Assembly: GCF_014287515.2 (NCBI RefSeq)
Contig: NZ_CP092473.1
Location: 1 to 64,000, forward strand
Reading direction: 5' to 3'
DNA from: Roseburia rectibacter
GTDB taxonomy: Bacteria > Bacillota > Clostridia > Lachnospirales > Lachnospiraceae
DNA length: 64,000 nucleotides
This document shows positions 25,455-34,191 of this stretch, piece after piece (positions within the stretch are counted from its first letter, which is position 1; every line of letters begins with the position of its first letter). Position numbers and translations under genes: made by a program. The notes below the pieces were generated by a model that worked only from the letters and a program-made list of their open reading frames with translations, ran no database searches and was not told the DNA's origin.

Positions 25455-26477
25455 CTATAAATTCCCAGCCTGCCCGATCACGGCTCCTTTATAAAAATAT
25501 TCAAGTATCTCCCGGTAGTCATACCCTTCTTTTGCGAGTTCTTCTGCTGTATTCTGACTTAAGCCAAATCCGTGCCCCATTCCCTTTGCCACGATACGTA
25601 CATGACCATCCATTTCTGTGATTGAAAAACACGCCGATGGAAGCTCTAAAGCATGACGGAACTGTTCTCCATCATATGTCTCTCCGGCAACATTGATTTT
25701 TGTCACATATTCTGCTGCATCACGGCTTTTGATCTCAATCTGTCCCGGATCTGTCAGTTCTGCATCAGGATACGCTGCCCGGCATTTCTCCAGAAACTCC
25801 TCTTTTTCATAATAAAACACAGAAAGATAACCTTCCGCAGTGGTATCTGCATGACATTCTGACATAACCAGATATGGCATGTCTGCATCTTCATATAGTT
25901 CTGACATGTTGCGTGTCCGTCCGCTGCTAATTGCGTGATACGCTGCATATATGTAAGTTCCATCATATAAAAGCACCTCCCCCGCCGTTGCCTCCACGCA
26001 GGATTTTAGTTTTTGATAATTTTTATCATAATTTTCTCCCCATAATTCCTGCTGGCGCTCCGGTGTCATTTTCTCCGGCTCCTTTGTACCTGCCTGCATT
26101 GCATCATACAGATTCGTTCTGGCGATCACACACTGTGCCTTTATTGTTTCCGGCGGCTTATCGACACCAATTTCCTGTGCCACAATCTGCAAAATCTTTA
26201 TCTCAACTGCGTCATCCTCTTCTTTCCTGCCATCGTCTGTCGTCTCTGTCTGTTCCGCTAATAGACTCTTCCTGTTTTCCAGATGCTGCCGTATTTCTCC
26301 CTCCATATTTTTTTCACTATCGGCTGTAGTAAAAACTCCCTGCACTCCATCTTTTCCATATATAAGATTTTCCAACTGCATTCTCTGCATCAGTGTCGTG
26401 ATAAAAACCGGCAATAACAGTATCAGACAGATTCCTGTAAACCATGAATTTGTACGTTTTTTTCTTCGTCTTCCCAT
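25455..26477 (-). CDS. spoIID: SpoIID/LytB-domain protein, stage II sporulation protein D
   Basis: This 340-residue protein is predicted to be a peptidoglycan lytic transglycosylase that thins septal wall during forespore engulfment. A basic N-terminus and membrane anchor (residues 8-28) come first. The SpoIID domain has VAQEIGVDKPPETIKAQCVIARTN near residue 97, the AYHAISSGRTRNMSE segment near 180, and KGMGHGFGLSQNTAEELAK near 300. GGGAGA precedes ATG 26477. It sits 83 bp before the SpoIIQ-like gene. With that gene it marks a spore-forming or formerly spore-forming lineage. Confidence 0.87.
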   Translation of the reverse strand: MGRRRKKRTNSWFTGICLILLLPVFITTLMQRMQLENLIYGKDGVQGVFTTADSEKNMEGEIRQHLENRKSLLAEQTETTDDGRKEEDDAVEIKILQIVAQEIGVDKPPETIKAQCVIARTNLYDAMQAGTKEPEKMTPERQQELWGENYDKNYQKLKSCVEATAGEVLLYDGTYIYAAYHAISSGRTRNMSELYEDADMPYLVMSECHADTTAEGYLSVFYYEKEEFLEKCRAAYPDAELTDPGQIEIKSRDAAEYVTKINVAGETYDGEQFRHALELPSACFSITEMDGHVRIVAKGMGHGFGLSQNTAEELAKEGYDYREILEYFYKGAVIGQAGNL

Positions 26478-26535
26478 AAAAAAATCTCCCTGTCCATTTA
26501 ATATATGAAACAGAGAGACTTCTCATTCAGATTTT

Positions 26536-27183
26536 TTACATCATATTCATTACAAGACCAAATGCCTGCATCATGGAAAATCCGATCTCAGCTATGATGA
26601 GTAAAGAATACAGTACCGTGTACACGATCGGAAACGCCATTTTTCGTTTCAGAAGATGTGCACGCCACACATAATATCCCGGTTTTAAAAAGATTGCAAA
26701 CAAGATCAGTCCAAGTATTTTGTAATTCTGCTTATTGATCTTTACGATATCGATTACCACAAAAATAATAAATGCTGCAAGCAATGCATAACTGAGCAGG
26801 GAAAATATCACATAATTTCCACTGTACATCACATTCATATAGCTGCCATCCATAATACTTTCATATGTCATCGACTGAAATATGGATGAGGCAGAAACCA
26901 TGCTGATGATCTCCCGCAATGGCATTATGATCAGTAACAGATAACAGAAAATATCTGAAACCGGTCCATGCTGTTCCTGCGGTGCCCAGGTATTCTGGTT
27001 GTACTGCGGATTTCCATACATCTGCTGTCCATTGTTATACTGCTGGTCCCCATAGGTCTGCTGTCCATTGTTATACTGCTGTCCATTGTTATACTGCTGG
27101 TTCCCATAAGTCTGCTGTCCATTGTTATACTGCTGGTCCCCATAAGTCTGCTGTCCATTGTTCATGTTCTGATTTTCGTCCAT
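26536..27183 (-). CDS. Q/N-rich repeat membrane protein of unknown function
   Basis: The protein has 215 residues. The first 65 are low-complexity, made of repeated NNGQQTYGDQQY-type units (12 residues, with one short 6-residue unit), giving a Gln/Asn/Tyr-rich tail without charge. The rest has four hydrophobic segments near residues 75-95, 120-145, 155-170 and 180-210. This Q/N-rich-tail plus small membrane-domain layout is common in Clostridia but has no defined role. AAAAGGAG precedes ATG 27183. It lies between rsmA and spoIID on the same strand. I do not recognise a specific family. Confidence 0.75.
   Translation of the reverse strand: MDENQNMNNGQQTYGDQQYNNGQQTYGNQQYNNGQQYNNGQQTYGDQQYNNGQQMYGNPQYNQNTWAPQEQHGPVSDIFCYLLLIIMPLREIISMVSASSIFQSMTYESIMDGSYMNVMYSGNYVIFSLLSYALLAAFIIFVVIDIVKINKQNYKILGLILFAIFLKPGYYVWRAHLLKRKMAFPIVYTVLYSLLIIAEIGFSMMQAFGLVMNMM
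27004..27162 (-). repeat. Coding tandem repeat, 36-bp unit
   Basis: Nearly identical 36-bp units encode the N-terminal Q/N/Y repeats of the gene at 26536-27183; one unit is cut to 18 bp. High DNA identity suggests recent slippage expansion and possible length variation. Confidence 0.8.
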
Positions 27184-27207
27184 AATCTTCTCCTTTTTGA
27201 TGCTATT

Positions 27208-28080
27208 TTATTTTTTCTGTCTGCTTCCAATGATATTGGAAAGTGTAGCAAACTGCTCTAATGTAAGTGCCTCCCCCCGGATCGTAAGCGGTTCACCAAG
27301 CTCTGCGATGCACTGCTGTATCTCTTCCTTGGAAAGATGTACCTGAGGCGCATTTGACAATCCATTTGCAAGTGTTTTTCTTCTCTGATTGAAAGATGCG
27401 CGGATAATGCTAAACATCAGTTTTTCATCATCCACCTGCACCGGTACTTCTTCGTGTTTGGTCAGACGGATCACCGCACTGCCGACATTTGGTCTTGGCA
27501 TAAAACAGTTTGGAGGAACATTCGCAACAATCTCCGGTTTTGCATAAAACTGCACAGCCAAAGACAATGCACCGTAATCTTTTGTTCCCGGTCCTACCTG
27601 CATACGGTCTGCAACTTCCTTCTGCACCATAACCGTAATACTGTCGATCGGCACATGGCTCTCAAAAAGTCCCATGATGATCGGCGTTGTAATATAATAT
27701 GGAAGATTTGCCACAACCTTGATCGGTTTTCCATCATTTCTTTCCATCGCAAGTTTTGCGATATCCAGTTTTAAAATATCCTGATTGATCACCGTCACAT
27801 TATCATAAGCACTCAGTGTATCCTCTAAGATCGGGATCAGATTGGTATCGATTTCTACCGCAACCACTTCTCTGGCATTTTCACACAGATACTGCGTCAT
27901 CGTACCGATACCCGGACCGATCTCAAGGACAAAATCTTCTTTTGTCACTCCTGCTGCTTCAACGATCTTCTCTAACACATGCGGATCGATCAGAAAATTC
28001 TGTCCGAATTTCTTCTGAAAATTAAAATGATATTTCTGTAAGACCGCAATCGTATTCTGCGGAATCCCTAATGTAGCCAT
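27208..28080 (-). CDS. rsmA: 16S rRNA (adenine(1518)-N6/adenine(1519)-N6)-dimethyltransferase
   Basis: This 290-residue methyltransferase dimethylates two adenosines at the 3' end of 16S rRNA late in 30S assembly. Motifs are KKFGQNFLID near residue 23, SAM-binding EIGPGIGTMTQYL near residue 53, VAVEID, the catalytic NLPYYITTPI near residue 125, and SFNQRRKTLANGL near residue 228. AAAGGAG precedes ATG 28080. The upstream hypothetical gene ends 10 bp before it, so they are probably co-transcribed. In Bacilli rsmA follows rnmV and tatD; here it is separated from tatD by about 6 kb. Confidence 0.95.
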   Translation of the reverse strand: MATLGIPQNTIAVLQKYHFNFQKKFGQNFLIDPHVLEKIVEAAGVTKEDFVLEIGPGIGTMTQYLCENAREVVAVEIDTNLIPILEDTLSAYDNVTVINQDILKLDIAKLAMERNDGKPIKVVANLPYYITTPIIMGLFESHVPIDSITVMVQKEVADRMQVGPGTKDYGALSLAVQFYAKPEIVANVPPNCFMPRPNVGSAVIRLTKHEEVPVQVDDEKLMFSIIRASFNQRRKTLANGLSNAPQVHLSKEEIQQCIAELGEPLTIRGEALTLEQFATLSNIIGSRQKK

Positions 28081-28090
28081 AAAACTCCTT

Positions 28091-28510
28091 TCAATCTTTC
28101 CGGTTACTTAACATTTCCTCAAACAGTGTATCTAAAAACTCTGCATACAATCCGTTAAATGTCTCATGAAAAGTCTGCGCCACACTTGCGTCTCCCTGAC
28201 CGGTCATCTGTGCTTCCTCAAAAAGTGCAAATGCCGTTTCATAAAGCTCCGGATTCTTATCATAAAATACTTCCGTCAGTCCATCCTGAAAAGCAAACTG
28301 CGCCTCCTGAGAAAGATTATCCTTGAAATCTTCCTTGGAAATACAGCCTTTCTCCTCATAATCAGAAAGATAAATATGTCCCTCTGCAGATTTTACAAAA
28401 TCGCGAAATACCACTGCCACATCCTCGTATGTAACAGGAACATAATTCTCATTCCAGTATTTGTCAAATGTTTCCCTGTCCGGGAACTGTGAAAAAATAT
28501 CGTTATCCAT
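28091..28510 (-). CDS. Small acidic protein of unknown function
   Basis: This 139-residue cytoplasmic protein is acidic, rich in Phe, Glu and Asp, and all-helical in appearance, with no membrane segment, cysteine pair or enzyme motif. I do not recognise a family. ATG 28510 is preferred because GGAGA lies 5-6 nt upstream; an ATG four codons earlier overlaps that site. It is the first gene of a likely operon with rsmA. Its leader contains a GTGTGAAA hairpin and, further up, a conserved ACAATAG stem-loop. Confidence 0.65.
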   Translation of the reverse strand: MDNDIFSQFPDRETFDKYWNENYVPVTYEDVAVVFRDFVKSAEGHIYLSDYEEKGCISKEDFKDNLSQEAQFAFQDGLTEVFYDKNPELYETAFALFEEAQMTGQGDASVAQTFHETFNGLYAEFLDTLFEEMLSNRKD

Positions 28511-28528
28511 GTTATTCTCCATTCCTGC

Positions 28529-28553
28529 GTGTGAAAATTCTTATGTTTCACAC
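28529..28553 (-). repeat. GTGTGAAA hairpin repeat, copy 2
   Basis: GTGTGAAA and TTTCACAC arms surround a short A/T-rich loop. It lies 18 bp before the start codon at 28510 and is related to 15664-15688 and 53302-53325. Confidence 0.6.
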
Positions 28554-28585
28554 TATTCTCCATTTCTGTGCATAAAATATTGTAT

Positions 28586-28630
28586 ACAATAGACTGCGCA
28601 TTCCAGGGGCAGACCTATTGTCATAAATAT
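28586..28630 (-). other. Conserved ACAATAG stem-loop, copy 1
   Basis: On the minus strand ATATTTATG is followed by ACAATAG, an inner CTGC/GCAG stem with a loop containing TGGAA, and CTATTGT. A second copy at 49097-49141 keeps the outer stem, the TGGAA loop and the ATATTTATG lead-in, while the inner stem differs but remains paired. It may be a structured RNA element. Confidence 0.5.
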
Positions 28631-28712
28631 GCAAACAGGATGCCATCACGGTCTGTCCGTCTCTGACACCCTGCCTCTCATTATATACAAAAATCATATA
28701 TAAGGCAAAGAT

Positions 28713-30806
28713 TTATTTTTCATCGTGGAACATTTCGATAACACTGTTCAGCCGTACAATATTCTCACGGTTATTGTCCACAAGTGTTTCATTTCCCTGG
28801 ACAATTCCGGAAACCTCAAGTGTTTTCTGTGCGATATCCGCCACACCGTCAGCCGCCTCGGAAACCGTCGAGCTGACACCCTGCATGGCATCCGCGATTT
28901 CAACAATAGATTTTAACAGTGTATTGATCTGTCCGCTGATGGCAGACATGTCATCATCGAACACCGTCGCATCCTTTGTATACTGGTCTGCAACTCCCAT
29001 AAAATCCTCATAATCTTTAAGCACTGTCTGCTCTAAGAAATCTGTACTCTCTTTTAAGCATCCTGTCATATTCGCCACAGCCTCATTGACCTCAGCTATG
29101 ATCTCATTAATACTGCCGACAGTCGTGGATGACTGGGTTGCCAGTTTACCGATCTCTCCTGCAACAACTGCAAAACCTTTTCCTGCCTCTCCGGCTCTGG
29201 CTGCCTCGATCGACGCATTGAGTGCCAGCAGATTTGTCTGGCTTGAGATCTCAAGGATCGCCTGCGTAAATTGATTGATCTTTTCTACCGCCTTCGCCTG
29301 CTCCATGGCAGCCTCTGTTTTCCGCTGTACATTTTCGTACATCTGAACCGTTTTTTCGCTTGCAGCCTGTGTCTTTAATTTGAGCTGATCAGCACGCTCT
29401 TTTACCTCAACAGAGGCTTCGCGTCCTTCACTGGAATAACGTTCAATATCTGTTGCACGCTCTTTGATATCGCTGACTGTAGTATTGACTGTCTCCATTG
29501 TTGCCGCTGTCTCTTCCATTGCAGCAGCAATTTCCTGTGTTGTATCCGTGTTGACATTACTCATCTCACGCACACGCTTTGTCGTATCCGAAAGCTGTTC
29601 CGTCGTATTGTTCAGATCTGCGTATACATGGCGGATATTTCCCACCATTTCCCGCAGATTCTTGCGCATGTTATGAAGTGATATCGCCATTCTTCCGGTT
29701 TCATCTTTTCTTTTATAAAGGTGCTGGTTTGCCGGATTGCTCGCAAACTCAAATTCAGCCGTCTGTTTTACGATACCGTCGATCTGGGTGATCGGCTTTG
29801 TGATTGTAAATCCGAGTACTGTACCGATAATTATGGTAAGTATCATTGCAAAAGCAGCTCCTCCGAATATCTGTTTTGCAAGCTGTCTGGATTTTTCCTG
29901 CAGTTCAGTTTTTGGTGCCGTAAGGACAAATTTCATGCCATTTTCCAATGTCTTATAATACATGACCTTATCTTTTCCCTGATAAGTATAGGAAACGGCA
30001 GTCTCCTCCGTCTGCTCATTTCCAAGCGCATCCACTACTGACTGCAGTCCGCTGTCTGCATCCGCAAGATTACTTCCAATCTCAAGATCTTTGTGATACA
30101 TGACCTCACCGGAATCATTGGCAAGGAAACCATAACCACTGTCAAATATACTTAAAGAATCAATCGTATTTGTAAATTCACTGAAATCAATATCCATTCC
30201 AATGATACCAATAGACTCGCCGTCCACCTCGATTGGAATAACGTATGAGATCATATATACACCAATGTTGGAATTTAAGTATGGTTCCATCCAGGTTTCT
30301 TTTCCATTCTGTACCGGAATATAATACCATCCGACATGCTCCACATCACTCGGATCATACATGGAAAAGTCCGTTGGCGTCACACTCTCAAACTCACTGT
30401 CACTGTTATCTCTTGTTAGAAAAAGTCCGCTTGTTGGTTCCGTAAATTCAGGATTATAACGGATATACGCCGTGAGTGCTCCCTTAGTGTTCTGTGCAGA
30501 CTGCATCAAAATCGGCAGCATCTGCTTTGTATAAGTATCCACATAATCCTTGCTTGTCCGGAAAGATGCTGCATGTTCCAGTTTGGCAACTGCAATGCTG
30601 TATACCATTTCCACTGACTGTGAAACATTCTGCATCATGGTATCAAGTTCACTGCTCTGGCTCACACACTTAAGCTGCATCTCCCGCTGTGAGTCTTCAT
30701 AAGAAGTACTGACTGAATTAACAATACTGATCGCCCCACAGATAAAAGTTGATACCAGCGAACAAAGTATTACAGTTACAATGATCTTGGTTTTTATTGA
30801 TTTCAT
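28713..30806 (-). CDS. Methyl-accepting chemotaxis protein with extracellular Cache domain
   Basis: This 697-residue chemoreceptor has a membrane helix at residues 5-27, a large periplasmic-side Cache-type sensor (about 40-300, including [19 protein letters not shown] and the [14 protein letters not shown] turn), a second membrane helix (about 310-335), HAMP, and a signalling domain whose tip reads [38 protein letters not shown] (quoted only by its start [20 protein letters not shown]). GGGGG 8-12 nt before 30806 sets the start. The ligand is unknown; Cache receptors often sense amino or organic acids. It is monocistronic, with a promoter about 40 bp upstream. Confidence 0.93.
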   Translation of the reverse strand: MKSIKTKIIVTVILCSLVSTFICGAISIVNSVSTSYEDSQREMQLKCVSQSSELDTMMQNVSQSVEMVYSIAVAKLEHAASFRTSKDYVDTYTKQMLPILMQSAQNTKGALTAYIRYNPEFTEPTSGLFLTRDNSDSEFESVTPTDFSMYDPSDVEHVGWYYIPVQNGKETWMEPYLNSNIGVYMISYVIPIEVDGESIGIIGMDIDFSEFTNTIDSLSIFDSGYGFLANDSGEVMYHKDLEIGSNLADADSGLQSVVDALGNEQTEETAVSYTYQGKDKVMYYKTLENGMKFVLTAPKTELQEKSRQLAKQIFGGAAFAMILTIIIGTVLGFTITKPITQIDGIVKQTAEFEFASNPANQHLYKRKDETGRMAISLHNMRKNLREMVGNIRHVYADLNNTTEQLSDTTKRVREMSNVNTDTTQEIAAAMEETAATMETVNTTVSDIKERATDIERYSSEGREASVEVKERADQLKLKTQAASEKTVQMYENVQRKTEAAMEQAKAVEKINQFTQAILEISSQTNLLALNASIEAARAGEAGKGFAVVAGEIGKLATQSSTTVGSINEIIAEVNEAVANMTGCLKESTDFLEQTVLKDYEDFMGVADQYTKDATVFDDDMSAISGQINTLLKSIVEIADAMQGVSSTVSEAADGVADIAQKTLEVSGIVQGNETLVDNNRENIVRLNSVIEMFHDEK

Positions 30807-30846
30807 ACAAAATTCCCCCTCTGTAAAAATTCCTCCCATTTACTCA

Positions 30847-30874
30847 ATTTTACCATATTCGACTGTATTTTCAA
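30847..30874 (-). promoter_or_regulatory. Promoter of the chemoreceptor gene
   Basis: On the minus strand TTGAAA (30869-30874), 16 bp and TAAAAT (30847-30852). No convincing motility sigma (TAAA/GCCGATAA) site was seen. Confidence 0.5.
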
Positions 30875-31029
30875 TAAAATGCATGCTGTTTCGTTATGTT
30901 TTCGTAGATTTTCAATCTTACACTTTTGTTTTCGCATATTTCATCGAACATATTTTCGATTTTTCTGTTGCAAATAAATCTGTCACATGTTATATTAATT
31001 TTATCGAACATTAGTTCTTGTTTGTTGAT

Positions 31030-31136
31030 GATATGAGTCGCCCGTCCAAATGGTGTATCGCAGGCTTGTGAGTGGCATCTTGCGCAAGATGCCAGACTTC
31101 AGGTTATGAACACCATTGGGGCGGGCGGTTCATCTC
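31030..31136. repeat. Palindromic element A
   Basis: Arms of about 27 bp (31030-31056 with 31110-31136) are imperfectly inverted, sharing ATGGTGT/ACACCAT and CGCCCG/CGGGCG. Inside lies a perfect 20-bp palindrome GGCATCTTGCGCAAGATGCC (31074-31093). The left half recurs at about 55440-55491. It is non-coding, MITE-like or a structured RNA. Confidence 0.7.
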
Positions 31137-31415
31137 AAAATCGGGGTCGTAGGTGCGGATTTTTGATATTCGCACGAATGGAAATATGCTTAAAATCCTA
31201 AGGTGCTGTATCATTGATATTCAGCCTAATGACTTGTCTGAATTTTCATCTGCTCTGTTGCATTACACTAATCATTTCATAAATTAACAGACTAATAATG
31301 CAGATTACTATTCCAAGTATGTATGGTTAAAAGCATAAGTATAACAGATTGCATCGAGATTTTGCGACATTTTTGAAATGAATGTTACCAAAATTTACGC
31401 ACCCCCAAGGTTGTA

Positions 31416-31766
31416 AAATGAGTTCCCCGGCAAAGGGTGGTTCACAACCTTGCGGCTGGCAAATCGCATCAAGCCGGGATTCGTTTTGTGACTTTGGGAG
31501 AAAATTAGGCAATCTTAGTCTGCCTGTCCGTAACACAGTGTTGTGCTGCCACGGACGGCAGCACAAGTCTTAATGCCCCCGGACGGGGCGTTTAAGACGC
31601 ACACGTCACTCCGAGAAACACTAAATCAGGCAGACTAATTTCACTCTGATAATAATCAGAGTGAAATCGATTGCCTTATTTTCGGACAACGGAACAAAAC
31701 AGTCCCGGCTTGATGCAATTTGCCAATCGAAATCCCCCGGAACCACCCTTCGCCGGGGAACTCATA
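31416..31766. repeat. Palindromic element B, long nested inverted repeat
   Basis: About 350 bp can fold as one long branched hairpin. Outer arms (31418-31443 with 31740-31766) differ at about one base. The next arms (31455-31515 with 31670-31727) are strongly complementary, then TAGTCTGCCTG pairs with CAGGCAGACTA. Three perfect or near-perfect side hairpins occupy the centre (around 31541-31565, 31566-31600 and 31640-31666). A shorter degenerate copy in the other orientation lies at 55500-55637. Between 31137 and 31415 I see nothing else. No protein is encoded. Confidence 0.75.
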
Positions 31767-31873
31767 TCCCAACAAACCATCATTTGTTTTGCAGTACATG
31801 TTTCGTAATATTTGATGCAAATACCGGATCATAACTTACAATCATATTTTTGACAAAGACCTTAAGGATGGAG

Positions 31874-33166
31874 ATGAAGATCAACATGAACATTCAGCAA
31901 AATATGTCTCTTATGGAAAAACTTGCCATACTTACCGACGCTGCAAAGTACGATGTAGCCTGCACTTCAAGCGGAGTAGACCGCAGCGGCAATGGCAGCG
32001 GTATGGGAAATTCCCTTGCATGCGGAATCTGTCATACTTTTTCTGCAGATGGACGCTGTATTTCTCTTCTCAAAATACTTTTTACCAATGAATGCATTTT
32101 CAACTGCGCCTATTGTCAGAATAATTGTAACTCTGACGTGAAACGGGCTTCTTTTACCCCCGACGAAGTCTGTGAACTGACAATGGAATTTTACCGGCGT
32201 AACTATATTGAGGGACTTTTCTTAAGCTCCGGCATCATGGTCAGCCCAAATTACACGATGGATCTGATCTACCAGACACTCTACCGGCTGCGCAATGTCT
32301 ATCATTTTAACGGCTATATCCATGTCAAGGCTATCCCGGGTGCAGATCCCGTGCTTGTAGAAAAAGCAGGATTTCTTGCCGACCGCATGAGTATCAACTT
32401 AGAGCTTCCGACTGCTGACAGCTTAAAGAAGTTGGCTCCCTATAAATCCAGAACCACTATTTTGAAACCAATGCGCCAGATTCAAAACCGTATCACGGAA
32501 AATAAAGACGAGCTTGCCATTTACCGCAAAGCACCACGTTTTGTTCCAGCCGGACAGAGCACCCAGATGATCATTGGCGCTACTCCGGAACACGATTATG
32601 AGATTATGCGTGTTGCCGAAACGCTTTATCAGAAATTTGACTTAAAGAGAGTGTTCTACTCTGCCTTTGTCAATGTCAACCACAATTCAAATCTGCCGGT
32701 TTTGCCGGGTGGCCCGCCTCTTTTACGGGAACATCGGCTTTATCAGGCAGACTGGCTGCTGCGCTATTATGATTTTAAAGTAGATGAATTACTAACAGAA
32801 GACCGGCCTGATTTTAATATTTATCTGGACCCCAAATGTGACTGGGCGCTCCGCCATTTAGAATGTTTTCCGGTAGAGATCAACCGTGCAGATTATCGTA
32901 CACTTCTGCGTGTTCCCGGCATCGGTGCAAAGTCTGCCTCGCGCATCGTAAAGGCAAGACGTATGAATAAGCTCGATTTCTCTGATCTGAAAAAGATCGG
33001 TGTCGTACTAAAACGTGCACTATACTTTATTACCTGTTCCGGTCACATGATGTACCCTACAAAGTTAGATGAGGACTATATCTGCCGCAGCCTGATCGCA
33101 GACCGCACCCAGATTCCACGTGAAATACGTGAAGCGGGATACCAGCAGCTCAGTTTATTCTCCTGA
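31874..33166 (+). CDS. Putative DNA modification/repair radical SAM protein (TIGR03916 type)
   Basis: This protein (about 430 residues) is a radical S-adenosylmethionine enzyme of the family found next to a uracil-DNA-glycosylase-related partner. An N-terminal Cys motif (ACGICHTF) precedes the radical SAM cluster CIFNCAYC (C-x3-C-x2-C) near residue 77. The C-terminus has a helix-hairpin-helix DNA-binding motif LLRVPGIGAKSASRIVKARR near residue 355. No catalytic reaction has been proven for the family; a role in DNA base repair or modification is inferred from domain content and its constant partner, the next gene. Several start codons are possible; 31874 has AAGG at the right distance. Confidence 0.88.
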   Translation: MKINMNIQQNMSLMEKLAILTDAAKYDVACTSSGVDRSGNGSGMGNSLACGICHTFSADGRCISLLKILFTNECIFNCAYCQNNCNSDVKRASFTPDEVCELTMEFYRRNYIEGLFLSSGIMVSPNYTMDLIYQTLYRLRNVYHFNGYIHVKAIPGADPVLVEKAGFLADRMSINLELPTADSLKKLAPYKSRTTILKPMRQIQNRITENKDELAIYRKAPRFVPAGQSTQMIIGATPEHDYEIMRVAETLYQKFDLKRVFYSAFVNVNHNSNLPVLPGGPPLLREHRLYQADWLLRYYDFKVDELLTEDRPDFNIYLDPKCDWALRHLECFPVEINRADYRTLLRVPGIGAKSASRIVKARRMNKLDFSDLKKIGVVLKRALYFITCSGHMMYPTKLDEDYICRSLIADRTQIPREIREAGYQQLSLFS

Positions 33167-33293
33167 TGACGGAACCTACAGCGATTCATAATTTAGCGGC
33201 TGGCAAATTAAAACCTGCTATTTCGCTGTAACATCATCTTAATGATCATTAATCCGATGCATTAATGGCTTTCTATAACGAGGATTTTATAAT

Positions 33294-34151
33294 ATGTACA
33301 CATTTATCTGTGAAGATTCCCCCAATGGAATCTTATCCGGCATCTATGATGCATGGGATTTTAAGGTAAAAGAAAACAAAAAATATTCTGCCCGCAGCAC
33401 ATCGGCTGATAGTTCTTCCAGTGCCCCAAAAAGCGCCTGCACCCACGATGATATCCACATTCTGTGTCATGAACCGGACAATTATCAACTATTTTGTGAG
33501 TATATCCATGTGGAAACTTCCTCTGATAAAGCATCGAAAGTCGCTCGCACCATACAGCGCAAACTTGGCAGTGAATTTTACGATACCATTTTAAATGCGA
33601 TTCTTTCCATTGTTCCGGAAAAAAAGAATAACTTAGACAAAGCGGACGCCATCTACCATACTCTTGTACTTGGTCTGAATACACCTGCCGGAGCACGCGC
33701 CATTTGTGATCTTGCCAACCCTTATGTCCACCGCCTGTTTATTCTGTCCCGTGCTACAGCAAATGAGGCACATCACCTGCTCGGTTTTCTTCGTTTTTCA
33801 GAACTGGAAAATGGTGTACTGTTTTCCACGATTCACCCCAAAAATAATGCCCTGCCGATATTGGCAGAGCACTTTACCGATCGTCTCCCGCAGGAGAATT
33901 TTTTGATATATGACAAGAACCGCCAGCTTGCCGCAGTTCACGCCGCCGGAAAGAATTTTATGTTAGTGGACGCTTCCGGTATAGATCAGGAGCTTTTAAA
34001 ACATACCTCTGACAGAGAGGCCAAATACCAGAAGCTGTGGCAGACCTTTTTCGACCACATCGCGATCCAGGCACGGATCAATCCAGGACTCCAGGCGCAG
34101 AATATCCCGAAGCGCTTCTGGAATGATACCCCGGAACTTGGTAAAAAATAA
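33294..34151 (+). CDS. DNA metabolism protein, partner of the radical SAM enzyme (TIGR03915 type)
   Basis: This 285-residue protein is the usual partner of the radical SAM DNA-repair enzyme. In many relatives it is fused to a uracil-DNA-glycosylase-like domain, which is absent here. Marks are the opening YTFICEDSPNGILSGIYDAW, LGLNTPAGARAICDLANPYVHRL near residue 125, HHLLGFLRFSELENGVLFSTI, and the C-terminal LWQTFFDHIAIQARINPGLQ and PKRFWNDTPE. GAGGA precedes ATG 33294. It follows the radical SAM gene by 127 bp with no terminator evident. Activity unknown. Confidence 0.88.
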   Translation: MYTFICEDSPNGILSGIYDAWDFKVKENKKYSARSTSADSSSSAPKSACTHDDIHILCHEPDNYQLFCEYIHVETSSDKASKVARTIQRKLGSEFYDTILNAILSIVPEKKNNLDKADAIYHTLVLGLNTPAGARAICDLANPYVHRLFILSRATANEAHHLLGFLRFSELENGVLFSTIHPKNNALPILAEHFTDRLPQENFLIYDKNRQLAAVHAAGKNFMLVDASGIDQELLKHTSDREAKYQKLWQTFFDHIAIQARINPGLQAQNIPKRFWNDTPELGKK

Positions 34152-34191
34152 AGCCCTGTTACCATAAACAGAGCCTCTCTTTATAGATGAA

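Noticed and set aside
27004..27162. CRISPR array
   Set aside because: The repeats are contiguous coding units without spacers and lie in frame in a gene; no cas gene is present in the window.
26968..27261. Plus-strand open frame over the Q/N repeat
   Set aside because: It is the antisense shadow of the repeat-coding gene; its repeats come from the same DNA units.
30869..30920. Motility sigma (sigma-D) promoter for the chemoreceptor
   Set aside because: A CGAATA-like stretch exists but the spacing to a TAAA element is wrong; a sigma-A promoter fits better.
31382..31573. Small proteins inside palindromic element B
   Set aside because: Open frames on both strands follow the inverted repeat and lack ribosome sites.
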